Positions 1-14,036 are shown, numbered from the stretch's first letter. The stretch is 64,000 nucleotides of DNA from Callipepla californica brunnescens (GCA_023055505.1 JALIRH010000050.1:2294001-2358000), one strand, 5' to 3'. The notes: generated by a model from the sequence alone, not told the origin. Numbers and translations: made by a program.

Positions 1-3000
1 ATCGGAAGTACCTCTCAGGGCTTAGAGAACACAGCCAAAACCCTAGATGTTACAGGAGAAAAAATGAAGGCAGGATTCCAATTCACATAGTACTTTGTGA
101 CAAATAAGAATTGCTTTGTGTCTTATGATACACGTGCTGGGAGTGGGGCACAATGCTTGGTTACTTTTGCAGAAGCTTCATTTTTGAGGTACTCTGTGTT
201 AATCCTTGCCTGAGTTTCAGGAATATGAACAAACTAAGGTGACAAAAAAAAAAAAAAAAAGACATTGTTATTTGTTTTCATCGTAACCACCCATTTGCTT
301 TCACTAGAAAACATTGATGTTCTTTCCTCAGTTTGTGTGTTATGTAAATACATTAGGGACCTGAAGTCTAAGTGTTTACTTCAGAAATTTCATGCCGTCA
401 ATGGTTTTCGGACTGGTTTGGCCTGTAAATGACACATGGATGTTCTATTGCTAATACTGATCCACTCAGCTCCCGAGTACAGTCTGTTTGAATACTTCCT
501 AAAACTATTTGTAGAAAGCAGAAGCCAAGAAAATATATCAGTTCTTTTTCTTTTACCTACTGTGAGCTCTCTGGCTGTGATTTTAATGTCTGCAGCAGCT
601 AATATCAAAACTGGAAAAAACACTGCAAAACTCAAATTGTTTGTCCTTGTTATATCTGTGCAAAGATAGAATTACGAATTAATCAGGCTTCAAAATGATT
701 TCACTAATTTGATGTCTTAAGAGGACTTTAGTTCAAAGAAAAATAAAACATTAATGAATATTTATCTTTTAACTGTAGTAAGTTACTACTGATTCTTTTC
801 CAGATGTGTCTCTGTTCTCAGTAACAATTGGAACTCTGTATTTGCTCTTTTTTTGAGTGTATATGGTTGCTTCAGCTACATGACAATGAGTTGTTAATTC
901 AGTTTTGTTTCTTTTTCCAATTTCTGCCTTTAATTTCAATAGCTACAAGCAGCCTTTATCACCTCCTTTTGTTTCTTCTCTTCATTCTTTGTTGATTTTA
1001 TATTTGCTAACCTTACAAGCAGTAATATACTCTTATTACTGCCTTGAATTTTCTGTTTGTGCTAAGGAAGCATAATTTAAAAGAAATATCTACCTACTTA
1101 AAGTAGTTAAAAACTCTTTAAGCTGTTTGACTCTTCCATATTAAAAAAAATAAAAAAATTGAAACCTACAAAAATAACTTTGAATCAGCTAGATCATTTT
1201 CAAACATTATTTATTTTGTTAAAGGGTACTGTTTACCAGTTACAAAGTGCGATGGTCTGACTTTGTTTGTGCCCTGAACATCCATTTCACTTTCGTATGT
1301 AGATTACAGTGATTTGGGGAGTTGCAACATGAAGAAAGAACAGCGAATGTGGTGTGGTTATGATAAATGAAAGCTGGCAGTAGCGCTGTTAATGACCACA
1401 GGAGTTGAGGGCCAGACCTGCACCTGCGGTGCCCATTGACTGCAGTGTATATGTGAGCAGGGCAGCGTGGGTGATGGACAGCGTGCTGATTGCTGCTTAC
1501 TGAAGTGCTCTGGCTCCTTGATCTTACTTGAATTTGTATTAAGCACTTGCTTCTGGAGAGCTGCCATGCTTCAGAAGTGGTTTCTTCCCCTTTTTGTAAT
1601 GTACTCAGTGAGAGAACTATAACAAATTAGAGAAATCTACTGAAAATGTACACATGCATGACTCATCAACTGATAAACTTCAAGCAGACAAGAATACAAT
1701 TTCTAGGTACCCATTTAAGAGGGAAAATAACTTGATAAAGTGTAGTGCAATTTCCTTATGTTGACACCTGAAGGAAAACAGTTCCTATAGCCCTTCATTG
1801 CAATTTTATAAACCAGTGAACGGGAAGAGAAATTAGAACTGAGAGCAGGGAGGCGGACGCTGCAAATAATTTGAAATTGCTCAATTATCTTTTTTTTTTT
1901 TCTTACACTGGAATGATAACTAGCAGTGGCTAGTTAGTCAAAGAAGTATATTTTATCTGTTATTAGTTTATGGAGCATAAATGCAGTGTGTACTGCTACA
2001 TTGCTCAGTGGGGGCATTTACGACAAAGCCAGTAAACCTTGCTGGCAGTGGAGCAGCTACTGGGAAGGGGAGAGGAATGCTGACTTCTGGTTGCTGGCTG
2101 AGCATTGTGTCTGTATCATAACCAAGAAAGTACTCAGTTATGCCATAGGTTGTTCTGACTTGTCTTTAAATTCTTTGTGTAGCAACTGTTTGCAGTTCTG
2201 TATTTCACAATTGAATCTTAGTCAAGGCCACAGTATCTTTTATAGCTACAGTGGATAGAAAAAATCTCAAAAAAGTTTCTTGTTGAATGAAAAATTATTA
2301 CAAATTAAGCTGCTGCAGTGAAAAGATCATTGATAATTGTCTTTGTAATCATTCTGCTGCTGCTGCATTTTTTAGCTATTTAAATTCTATGATACACTAT
2401 TAGCCAACAGGTGGAAAGAATGTGGACCCAGTTTTAAAATGATCATGTTTAAAATTATTTATATATTCTCTGCCCATATTTCATGAAAACCACAGTGGGA
2501 AAAAAAGTCCAAATAGGCATTGTAAGCAGAAAACAGACTTACTTTTCATTAAGTTTTCCTGCAAAACAAAATAAGAAGTTTTTATCTGGCTTTAGGTGCT
2601 TGCAGGGCTTTATTTCAAAATGCTTTTCCACAGGGGAAAAAAAAAAAAAAAAGTTTAGAAACAAACAAACAAAACCCAAAACAATAAATAAATGTGTAAA
2701 TATGAGCCTTTCCAAATACATTAACCACTGGTGAGATGAACTCTGAGAACAGTGAGGTTCTCTGGTGCTGTGAGTTCTTTGGCTTCTTCCGATGTGTGTA
2801 TCATTCAGGCAAGACCTCGCCACAGGCACACACAAAGAAGCTTTTGGAAAGCTGAAAGGGGTTAAGGTATAGGCTGTACAAACAGTTTTTTCTGAGACGA
2901 AACTTGGGACAGATTAACACAGATCTTAGTGGCTCCCTGTGTAACACAGGTGTTCATCACTGAGTAATTTCCCTTGGTGATACGTAATATTACTGCAATA

Positions 3001-5682
3001 AATACAGAATATACATACTTATAAGCACTACTTGCTGGTACGCTGTTAGTTAAGTGTCTCTGCTTAGTTATAATGAGCCTGAAACATACTTTAGAAACAG
3101 TACTTTGAGACTTTTGTCATCATGTTGTGTTTTAAGTATTTTGCATATTTTGTCATCATTTGGGGGACACATTCCCCTATCAGAGGTGCCTGGCAGCCCT
3201 AAGCTTAAAGTGTAGATAGATTCTGGATAAGAACGATGTAATTAAATCGCTCCTAGTACTAATGTGGAATCTCTTAAGAGGGTACATTTTTTTCTTAAAT
3301 AAGAAGCACTGAATTTTGGTTCCTAATGTGCTGCTTGTTGACATATGCATGACTCTTGTAAACACAAATAAGCACAGGATTGGATAAAGTGCTGTGCTCA
3401 GTTTAATTCCAGCGCTACATCCTGAATGTACAATGGCTTCATTCTGATGCTCACGCTGTTACTGTCTATGTTAATGTAAATCTAGTAAAGGACTGAAACA
3501 GCTCTTCAGAAAGCACATCCGCTTATTTTGGGCATGAAACAGCATTTTAGTTTTGCGTTATTATATTAAAACACAAGTTCCTTCCCTGAGCCCTTTCACG
3601 AACTTTTAGTGAAAGTAGATATCAGCACAAAATTTTCCTGAGTGTCTCAGACTACTTGCAGTACATTTCTGATGATAATATTTGGCATATTTTCTATTAT
3701 CAGAAAAGTTAAGAATGAAGTAACTACAAATCTTTAAAGATTTTAAATGCATTGCATTTACTTTTAGATATACAGTAGATTGTTAATGGATCTCTGTGAG
3801 ATGAGTGAAAGGTATCTGATTTTGGTTCACATTTGCACTTTTACACTAGCTACTTCTATTTTTAACTAATCTGGAATGCAGTTTTTGCTCAATATAATCC
3901 CAGTGCTTTTACATCTTACTGGAATCATAAGGTTTCAACTACCTATCTCTCCTAATTAGTGAAGCATAGAACTCCTTGCAATTTAGTACAGACTGATAAG
4001 GTTACTGATCTTCTTCCTTGCTCTTGTCTAAAACCTAACATCAGGGCACCCGTACTTAACAGACTGTGAAGATGTCAGATTACATCAGCATAAGGCAATT
4101 TTAGATAAATCATTATGTGTTTACAACTAGTATGTGCTTGCTTAAAATAAGATGATCCTACAAAGCTGAGAATGAAGGACAGCTGTACTCAAAGTGGATC
4201 ATCCAAAGTATCTTTTTATTGAATTAGAACTACATACATTAACAGGCTGAGGGAAGAAAAATGTATCAGCCTTGAAGGCATACTGTTCCTTTTCTTGTTT
4301 CGTTACTAGGCCAAAGAAGAGTAAAAATTAATATCCCTGTGAAACTGTTTGATTTAACCTGGTTTTGTACTCTTTGCTGCTTGTTTTAACCCAGTTAAAA
4401 TAAGGTAAGACATTAAATAGCAATTTTAAATAAATGTTTTCTAATACTAAAACTGGTAAGAATCATGTAGTTGTTTTACTATTTGTAGCACAGAATTCCT
4501 GCTGTTCTTAAAAATTCACATGCCTCCAGGTGAGGATCATGTTTGAAATCAGCATGTAGTTGAAAATGATCCTAGATGGTCCCAAATAAAGTGTGACAAA
4601 GCCAAGGCTGTGAACAACATTTCACGTCACCTGTCTTGCACCTGCTGTTTAAAATAGGTGGAGAATCTGGGCTCTTTCTCAAATGCACAGAGATAATCAA
4701 AGACTCAAAGGGTCTAAATTACCTATTTTGTTTATTCAGTAATATTCACAGATTATTCAAGTTGCAGGCTTATTCGAATGTGAGCAGGATATGAGCTACA
4801 TGATTGCATTACAGCAATAAAATTCCCTTAATGTTGCTTCACCCTTCTAATGTGGTGAGCTAAATGATTTCTTAGCGTGATGGAAAAAATGTATCTTCCC
4901 TTGGGAAAATGTATATTGGACCACGAAAAAGGAATGTGAGCAAACCTATTAAAATATCTGCAATGATAAGCATGTATAGACATGCAACACAAGTATTTGA
5001 TTTGAAATTGAAGTTAAAGAGAAAAGACATGTTGAGACTCAAATGCAACCAGTTTTGTTGGTTGGCTGTTTTTGTGTTGTTTTGTTTTATTTTCCAAAGA
5101 AAACTAATCAGGCACTGAAGGAAGAGCCCACTAGCAGTCTTCTCTCCAATTTGAGGTGTTGGGATTTTATAAAAATTCTAGCACCAGAACTGCATGCTTT
5201 TTTCAGCTGAAGTTTAGAAAGCTTAAACGAAATTAACATCTGCAGGGCTGTTTGAGCAAACACACCGCTTGTTAGACTGGAAAACAGAACATTCATCTAA
5301 AAGTGAGGAAGATGGCGGGGTATTCTAACTTTCTTGTGTAAAGCAAACAGTGTCTCGTTGGAATGTGTAAAATTCATGTGCTCTTAAAATTTGGATCTTA
5401 GTTCCTTTGAGTTGTCAGCAGAAGCTGCACTTATTAGTTTGCTGATGATCTAAAAGTTATGTGGACCTACATGGGCCATGCAATTCAGGAGGAGGCAGCT
5501 CTGCAGCTGCTACAACCACCCCTCTGTTAATGGGAGGAGATGCATCTTCAGTAACAATTAGCTGCAGATATTTGTTACGAAGGCTCAACTAAATGTTGGA
5601 GTAATTAGGCAGACACCCTGAGCTGGTGCTTGCCTAGGGATTCCTGTCCAAATCTGTGGGTGAAGTAGAGAAACACTGGAAG

Positions 5683-5708
5683 AAAAAAAAAAAAAAAAAA
5701 AAAAAAAA
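5683..5708 (+). repeat. Poly-A run of 26
   Basis: Uninterrupted run of 26 A. The roughly 220 bases upstream are less AT-rich than the surroundings (pyrimidine/purine mixed, with CTGCAGCTGC-like stretches), so a retroposed poly-A tail is conceivable. No source transcript, AATAAA signal or target duplication is evident, so it is recorded only as a homopolymer. Confidence 0.9.
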
Positions 5709-6070
5709 CAGGAGCTCTTATCTGAAACCGTCTATACTACTTGACAGTGTGATAGGTTCTACTGATGTAGAAGGCTGTTTCTTCTCCAGCAGCTATCTAT
5801 AGAGATAGCAATATTTTAATTCTCATTGTTAGCAGTTACAGCAGGGTTTGCATTCTGATAAGCTTGGTATACACGTTTCTGGGTTATTCTGTGTTCCATT
5901 CATCCCTTAATGGTGCTGTCTGCCTGGTGAGGAGGGTTGGTATTTCTGTCTTGTTGAGACAGAAAATGAGTAAAGTAAGTTCAGACAGTTTGAAGACAGT
6001 AGAAATTCTGCACTGCTTTAATGTGACAACACTGTATGGCATTGGACACAGCCAAACAAGTTTCCAGTAG

Positions 6071-6090
6071 TTTTTTTTTTTTTTTTTTTT
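6071..6090 (+). repeat. Poly-T run of 20
   Basis: Uninterrupted run of 20 T. It generates a lysine-rich antisense open frame that has no other support as coding sequence. Confidence 0.9.
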
Positions 6091-7008
6091 CTGTACACAA
6101 AATGCTTCCAAACTGTAAAGGAAGTTGCTGACTGGCAGTTTTATGGCTTGATTTGTTTTAAAGCCTAAATGGCTTAGGGAAATGTTTTACAGAGCATATA
6201 ATCCATCCACATGGAATAAAGCCTGGAAAATTAGGTGGCACTAACCTAAAACATAGAACATATTCTCATGACTTTGCACTTAAGCTGTTGCTTACTGAAC
6301 TAATTTAGCAGTTGCTATATATGTTTTATTGCCTATAACTAGATTTTGTGAAAGTTAGAAGCAATTTAAGAAGTTTCATATTCAGAAATATAGATTACTA
6401 ATGTCCTGCATCTGCTGATCAGAGCAGCTGACGTACAGATCAGCAGGTGAAATAGCTGCTCACCCAGGAGCAGTGCTACTGCTCTGCCTTTTGTAATGGC
6501 TTTGCCAGCCGTGCGGTAAACTTATCTGTTGCTGCTGGTTTTCTTATGAATTGATTCTAAATCACTTCAGTAATGCCATTGTGTTTTTTTATTCACATGC
6601 AGAAACCTATGCACATTTAGAAAAGAGAGGGCACCTGGGAGTGGTTTTGCAACTTGCCCTTCGTGAATGCTTTTGTATTTGCATTAAAAAACGAACCCAG
6701 TGATAAAGCAGTTTCTGATAGTGCTGGTTGTGGGCTCACAGCTCCTAAATGTGAACAAAGACACATCTTATGCCGATAATACATACATACAAATTGTGTC
6801 CATTTTATTATATATGTACATGTATAAATATGTATTTCAGCCATCTTTTATATACTGATATGCTCACTGCTGGGGTGGTGCTGGGGGAAGTAGTATGGAG
6901 AAGTGGTTGATTTGAAAGCAGCACTGTAGGCAGCAGTTTGTATCTGTTCATCTTTGCATATCAACTGTGACTGTGACCAAAGTTTTTTGAAGAAGTCAGC
7001 TGCATGGT

Positions 7009-7046
7009 TGTTTGTTTGTTTGTTTTTGTTTTGTTTTGTTTTGTTT
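7009..7046 (+). repeat. TTTG / TTTTG simple repeat
   Basis: TTTG units pass into TTTTG units over about 38 bases. This is low-complexity sequence with no coding meaning. Confidence 0.85.
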
Positions 7047-8743
7047 TTTATGTTTTTTTCCTACGGTGCTTAGTGATTACAGAGTGCTAGGATGATTAAT
7101 AGGAAATAATCGAGGACTGATAAGGGAGGTGAGGATGACCGGATCCCTACATTTATCTTTCATGATTGTGAGGTAGCAAGCACTGAAAGTTACATAGCCT
7201 TGACCGATTGGGGTATTATCCATCTGATTATCTGACTTGAATACTTAGTTGGCCTATTTGTCTTTCTTATTATCATTCTTATACATAAATAGATTTATAA
7301 ACACTTGTAAATCGTTTTGGTGAGGTAGCATACAAGTATTTAATTTAATTATATTGAAACATTTCATGGATTTGTATCAAATATTCAATATTTGTATTGA
7401 TTTTTTTTTTAACACGATCATATTTCATGTGCATTTCCAGTATTATATCCGAGGACAAAACAAGCTGGTTTTGCATGATCCTAACTGAAATGATATTTTA
7501 GAGTTGATTATTGAAAATTAACAAACAGATCTGCTACACTACGAACATCTCTTTGCACATTCTCTTGGTTGACAAATATATTCCATATATAATGTACAAA
7601 CGATGATTATTTTAGTGGTTGCTTTATTATAAACACAGTGAGCATTTAGATACAAGTATTAAAAGTTGTGTTATGGGCTGTGATCAAAAGACAGCCCAGC
7701 AAAGAGTGGTGTGCTCCCTCTGACCACACTAGGACAAGGTGGATGACAGTGCTTGTAGGAAGCTCAGCCTCAGTTCATCAGATTTTCTCTGGATGTAACT
7801 GAGAGACAAACATGATTAAGAGGAAATTGGAAAAGCTTAAATTTAAACCTGTTATCAGCCTTTACTCATTAGAAGCTGAATTGCTTGGGGATTTCCCAGG
7901 ATGTGAGTAACCACGGAACTTAGGAGCTTCTAAGAAAAACAAATCGTTGCATTGCAAAGTCAACTAAGTACATTTTGGACGTATTTCCTTTAATTCTTAG
8001 ATTAAAATAGGCTGTATTGATCTAAGAAATACGCACACACACACACATATATAAATTTCAATTTTTAAAACATATCTTAAATGAGATCGCACATTTTATG
8101 TGCATAAACCTCATTTTATAAGTATTTAAATTTTGGCTTCAATTTGTTTAATCCTGAGCTTCGTAAACTGTGTTATCTTAGATACGCTTGGGCAATGTTA
8201 TTTTGATAGTATGTTCTAGAATGCCAGAGGTCCAAATATTTCAATTACAAAATAGAAGGAATAAAAAAGTGCTCCAAAAATTCTGGAATAAATTGCAATT
8301 TGTAATTTGTCCTTGTTTTAAAATGTAGAGGGATTGTGATAAAAATAATGAGAGAAATGGATCATTAGTTTTTTTGTAATAAAAATGTAAAGTGCATTTG
8401 TGTGGGTAATATACAAGACAATGTTAAATAACCCTCTTAAAACACTTACTGTTCTAATAATTAGGAAAGGATGACTGTTGTTATTAGTTTAGAGCACATT
8501 TCTCATGGAATAATGACACAAATTGTCTAATAGCATATTTAGAAAATAGTTCAGGGAATTAATTAAGAGAAATAATACTGTTTGTTTATAACTGCATGAT
8601 TCTATTTTTTCTATTTATTTTGATTAGATAAGGATGTTACTCAGATTCAGTATAGCGCTGTGATTTCCTTCCATGTCTCTTACTGTTTTCGGGCCAGTGT
8701 ACGCACATAGGGGTGTGTCAAGATTTAGCTATTACATCAATTT

Positions 8744-8758
8744 CCACAAGGTGGTGCT
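8744..8758 (+). promoter_or_regulatory. CTCF-like motif, imperfect
   Basis: CCACAAGGTGGTGCT matches the 15-base CTCF core consensus CCASYAGRKGGCRSY at 13 of 15 positions; the mismatches are at the Y and the invariant C. It sits in otherwise AT-rich sequence, where such a match is less expected. Binding is inference only. Confidence 0.3.
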
Positions 8759-9366
8759 CCAGCAGTAAATTTCAATCTCATCATGTCATAAAAGGCACGT
8801 TAAGGGGCTTGAATTTGGAAACACTGCTGTCAAACAGATGTTCTTGCCTTTGAAGCTCTATCTAAGTTAAGGTGGGAATGATGAGGTCAGAAAGGCTAGT
8901 AAATTTATTACGTGGTTATTTCTTGCTGCCCAAGAGACAGAAATACCATTATTTTTTACTGCATAATGCCATCTCTTTGTGTCCATTTTGACATGGAGCT
9001 CTCATAATCCTTTCACAGCCATGTTTTTGTTGCTCTTTATATGCTGTCCACTTTTGGTTATGATTAAAGGAACTTGCATGCATAACGAGATTATAGCGGT
9101 TGCTGTAAGCAGAATGCTGGAGAGTTCAATAAATTTAAATACGTCTGTCACAGGGGAGTACCCTGGACACTGTTTCACTGATCATTCAACAGTAAATAAA
9201 AAATGTAGGCAATACAATAATGCAGAGAGGCAGATGATGTGAGGGAATGGCAGTGACTATAAACAAAGCAGACACTTGGGCATAAGTGTTTTTCCCACTT
9301 TCATCAAATGGAGCATCCTGAGCTGTTTTGCTTGCCAAAGTGCTGCATCTGTTTGTTGCTTTTTGT

Positions 9367-9397
9367 GCGTGTGTGTGTGGGGGGGGGGGGGGGGGGG
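9367..9397 (+). repeat. (GT)n followed by a run of 19 G
   Basis: A short alternating GT tract (9367-9378) leads straight into 19 consecutive G (9379-9397). A G run of this length can form intramolecular G-quadruplexes. It stands out because the surrounding kilobases are AT-rich. Homopolymer length is prone to assembly or sequencing error. Confidence 0.9.
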
Positions 9398-11188
9398 AGT
9401 TACACTGACTACAAACTCCTTATTCATCTCCTTAAAATTATATAGGTTATTGTTAGTTAAAGTTCACTGTGACTGCTTCTGAAGAAGAGTCAATAGTTAA
9501 CATAGTGAGCTTTGATGTTCTTGTTTCACTCTTAACCATCAAACGACAATGATTTTGTCTGCTATAAAAGCTTGTTTCTCCCACTCCCTCATTTTTTTCA
9601 TTATTTTTTTCTTTTTTCTGATTGTTTGTTTTTATTTCTTTTCTTTTAAAATTGTTGCCTTTTTTTCAGACTCTTCTGCAAAGTGTTCCTGGCCAGCTGG
9701 TATGCTTATAGAATAGCCCTCATTCCAGTAGTTTTGTTGTGTGTTGTTTTCTACTTTCAATAGCAGTCATGCATTGAAAATATATTGCTTTTTTGTTGCT
9801 CATTCTCTTTAATCTCAAGGATATAAAATACAAGTCCTATGCTCTTTTAAAAATAAAGCTACTTTTAGGGAGCAAGAAGGACTTTCCTAGTTATGTTACT
9901 TTCTGACAGCTGATAGAGCAGTAATCATCGTGTTTGAATAAACTTGAAGAGTCTGTGAATAAGGAAGTCTCATGTACTTCAATATGCAGCCAGATGGGAG
10001 TAAAGTGATGACAGATCTGTGAAAAATGAATCAACCTTCCCCTTCTACTTTTATTTAGATATTGCGCATGGAGGCCTCCTGCTCCGGCAAGGTATTTAGT
10101 CACCAAACTCCTACCCGCATATGTTTGAGAATGTGAGTCTAAGTTCATTGATGGTCCATTTTATAGATTATTGAGTCAGACAACTTGAAATAATACAGTA
10201 ATTTGCAAGATTAATTTCCACATTCAGATGTTGAGCATCTTCATTCTTGGAAGCAATTTGCATCTTATATATAGGGGTATTGCCTTATTATCACATTACA
10301 TCTTTATTCATTGTATCTTTGTACAGGTACATTTAACAAGGATTTACATTTTAGCTGAAAAAAACCCCAAACAATTATCCTAGTGGTTAACCTTTTGCTT
10401 TTTTTCAATACTTTCTAACTTGCAGTTGCACTGAGTACCTGCTGACAAAAAAAAATTGCTTAACTGTTTAACTACTGATCAATAAATGCAAGTAGTAAGT
10501 TAACAAAAACTATACTTTTATACCTTTGTAATCTGTTGTGAATAAGCCTTAAACATCCCTTCCATGAATAGCGGTATTTGATTTGTCTGTAGTGTTTGAG
10601 TATAACCAATGCGTGTTCATTTCTATTAGTGAGCCTGGTTAAAACCTGGCAGTCTGATGTCCTGCGGTTCCTTTTTTTCTTTCTTAATACATGGTAGTGG
10701 AAAATAAAATAAATTTAAAAACGCACTCTAATTCTAAATAATAAAATAATAATATTTACATTTTTACATTATCATTTTTGTTAATTTTTGCTGAAACTGC
10801 ACACATGCGTTTGGGTGGAAGAGAGAGCAGTCACAACTTATATCTTCTCATTCTGACTTCCAATTCCACAATACTGTATAAAGGTGGAATTGCAGTTTTC
10901 CTGCTGATACTGTTGAATTGCTTCATTACAATCTCTTTTGCATCTTTCAACCTTTTAACTGCTTTACCACTGATGTCTTTCATTCCTTATCCCTTGCTCT
11001 GCATAGATCGCCTTCACGTTTGCTTCTGACTATTTAAACTTTGTGTATCTTAATTTCTTCCATCCTTCTCCGGTCCTTTTGGGCATCTGCATTCACTATC
11101 TCACCAGTCGAAAACTAATTAAAGTACCTTGTTGAAGTATGTGCAGAGCTTACATGGCACCTGTCTCCTGGGGGTTTGCCAAGGCGGT

Positions 11189-11255
11189 GTGTGCATATAG
11201 GCTTTATGCACACCCTGGAAAGAATTTGTGACAACTCAAAGTTGTCTCAGACAAC
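11189..11255 (+). other. Cluster of three short inverted repeats
   Basis: The first hairpin has 9-base arms GTGTGCATA (11189-11197) and TATGCACAC (11205-11213) with a 7-base loop. The second has 6-base arms ACAACT (11231-11236) and AGTTGT (11240-11245). The third is the 15-base palindrome GTTGTCTCAGACAAC (11241-11255). Hairpins two and three share bases, so they are mutually exclusive foldings. No function is assigned. Confidence 0.6.
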
Positions 11256-12337
11256 CGATGGGCATTTAGCTGTTATCTTTAACTCAGAATCAGTAAAACT
11301 CATGCCTTTATTGCAGGTGAGAAAACCTTAAAGAGTGATTTATTATTCAGATGAGAGAAAATAACCAAAGCAAAACGAGCACAGAAACTTTTTGTATTTC
11401 ACACTTTGTTACATAATTCTTACTTTCGATTCACAAGGGATGAGTTGCGAAAGTGTATTTATGAAATTATAGGGGTTAGAGAATATAATTCGCAATGCAA
11501 GCATCGGGGTCTGTCTTTTTCTCTAAAAATCAGTTTAATATAGATATTTCAGGTAATAAAACATGCTTCTTGTTTTCATTTCATTGTTTCAGGGTATTTT
11601 TTCAGTAAGCAAAATGGAATTGAAGTACTAAGCAGTTCATAAAGCAGAAATTCATTAGAAAATACTTCTTTGTAAGAGATCTCAGGTAAATTTGTAAAGT
11701 GAACAAGTGCTGTAAATCAGGTATGCACTGAGAGTATTTGTCACTGATGTGAGCATGCAAACTTCTCCAAGGCCATGAGAGTTTAAGAAAATCTGGTTAA
11801 AGTCAGTGCTCCTAATACTGAGGGATGAGTAACAAAGATGCCTACCATGGTGTTTCAAGTCTCCCAGGAGAATTTTGATAGTGGCTTGCCCTGGTATGGT
11901 GGTCTTCTTGTTGCGAGCTGGTATTAATGTTGCTGCAGGCAGAAAAGCAGGATATCTCTGCATCCCTATGATGAACAAATGAGTGGGAATTTGGAATTGG
12001 AGGAGCAGGTGTGAGGGCTCACTCCCATTCCCCATACACCTCCTGAAACTCTTGATAGCAATTGCTATTCTTTATTAACTGTAGAAGTGGTTACTGTTGG
12101 ATTTCATCTAGATGGTGGTTCAAGAGAACTCAAGGCAACCCAAAGAAACATCCCCCAGGTTTTCTCCACCTGCGAATTTTTCATGGTTCACAAGAGGGAA
12201 AAGTTTGCAGAGCTTGAAATTTTGCAATGAAAACAATAAAATTATTTTACAGAGTATTTTTTTCTGCATTTTTATCATTCATCTGGTTTCTTCTGCTGTT
12301 TTAGCAGGAGCTAGCTTTTTCATACTGAAAAAAATGC

Positions 12338-12378
12338 ATATATATATATATTATCTATCTATCTGTCTATCTATCTAA
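12338..12378 (+). repeat. (TA)n / (ATCT)n microsatellite
   Basis: Alternating TA passes into ATCT units with one ATCTGTCT variant. The same motif family recurs at about 26.0 kb. Confidence 0.85.
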
Positions 12379-14036
12379 ATATATGTATTTATAAAATCTT
12401 AGCTAATTTGAGTGTAGCTAATTACAATTAGTCCTGTGAAGTAGGTTTACACAGCAATTTTAGTAGAGAAGAGCAGGCAGGCTCAAGAACGGCTCTGCCC
12501 TTCTGTTATTTCCTTGTGGAAGAACATAAACCCCCTGAAACTTTAAAGGCTGGATTAGTTTAAATTGTTCACCAGGCAGCAGTCTGTGTTCCTTAGTGTT
12601 CCTGACCCAAATATGTCATGATAACAAATGTATCACACAAAGACGTTGCAAATCACAATCATTAACTGTTGTGCAGGGCTCAAATAATTTATCCTTTTAA
12701 CAATTTTAAGACATCTGTGTGTTACTATGAAAAATAAACTAGCTTAAACTGCTGGTTGTCATACTGATAGATTGATCTTTACATTGTTGTCATTTAAAAT
12801 TTTTCGTACATTCACAAAGTTCTCAGATAGTATTTCTTTGTTGTTTTGAATTTACCTTTTACCTTTGTGTTTTCTCTCCCGTTCTTAATGGCTTTACTAT
12901 CTTCCTCAGAAATGGCACAAGATTAGAGTCTCCCCAGTGCTGATGGTTCCCCCTCAACCTCTCCTGAAAGCTCTTGATGTGTTGCACCCCACACAATGGA
13001 AAGTCGTGTGGCCTTTCCACATTTCCACTTTTCGTTTCCTTCCTTCTTTTTTATTTTTTTTTCCTCATTTTTGTTACAGATTCTTACTACAGAAATCTCT
13101 TTCTAAAGCTATCAGCAATGTTGTTTGTCCCTATAGCTCACTAACACCAGACTGTCAGTTTTGTCCTGTAAGCCATGTAAATGTTATAGCAAGACAGTTC
13201 CATGGCTGAGACAGTGTCTTTAGAGCTCAGAAGATCCCAAGTTCACTTCTCAACTCCCCCCAAAACATTTGCAGATTCAGTTTTGAAACCAAACTTAAAA
13301 CTTTAAGAAGGTGGAAGGTCAGGGTCCCCAGATGATATCTGTTAGTTCACGTGCTTGATAGCTCTCTAAAGTCTTCATTAGGTTTTCCTGTTAACCTCAG
13401 AAAATCATGTACAGTGAGTCTACGGAAAGCTGTATTATATGGCTAAGTAATCACTTAAAAAGGAAAAACTTTGTATTCTTTCTAGAGAGGCATAATTATA
13501 TTTCTTCTACTCAGAAGATTAGAAATGGTAATTCTATAAGTAGGTAGTCATTATTTTATCATTTAGTATTAGCTATAATAATGTTAGTCATGATGAACTA
13601 ATGTGGTATTAATATGGATTTCATATGTACTCTCTTAGGAATATAATTGTAATTTACCATTTTACTCATATTCAATCTTTCTAAAATGTTGCTGAATTAA
13701 CAGATCCACTTAGCCTTAATCACTACTCACCTCATTTTATATCAATGACAACTTCTGCTTCTGAAGACCTAACACTAATAAAACTGAGGTGGAAAGAAGA
13801 GCTTGCAAGTAGTTAAACGAAAACAGAAGATAAAATAAGAGTTCATTTTTCCAACACTTTTGCGGGAGAGAGGGGATGAAAAGGTGTGTGTTTTGCCAAA
13901 AACAGCTGGTATGATGGTTCTAGTTAGCATGGGAGCATCTTGTAGGGATGTCAGGAAGATCTGCTGAAGCAAGTAGCTCTTTAAGTAATATGAGAAATGT
14001 ACGCTTGATTCTTAATTTCACTTCAGGGAAAATTCC

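Larger units (their letters stand above)
1..9366. other. AT-rich noncoding stretch, no gene recognised
   Basis: Both strands carry only short open frames (under about 100 codons) with no recognisable domain, signal peptide or family motif. Sequence-level structure is limited to simple repeats: an A run at 244-260, an A run of 26 at 5683-5708, a T run of 20 at 6071-6090, a TTTG/TTTTG tract at 7009-7046, and a short CA repeat at 8034-8047. A CTCF-like motif at 8744-8758 is listed separately. An intron, enhancer or lncRNA exon could be present; the sequence alone gives no way to assert it. Confidence 0.7.

Noticed and set aside
11682..12035. 117-codon minus-strand open frame
   Set aside because: It has no recognisable domain, codon pattern or nearby splice context. 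Frames of this length are expected by chance in 64 kb.
13128..13235. tRNA-like words (TAGAGCTCAG, AAGTTCACTTC)
   Set aside because: The A- and B-box-like words are only about 20 bases apart and no cloverleaf can form.
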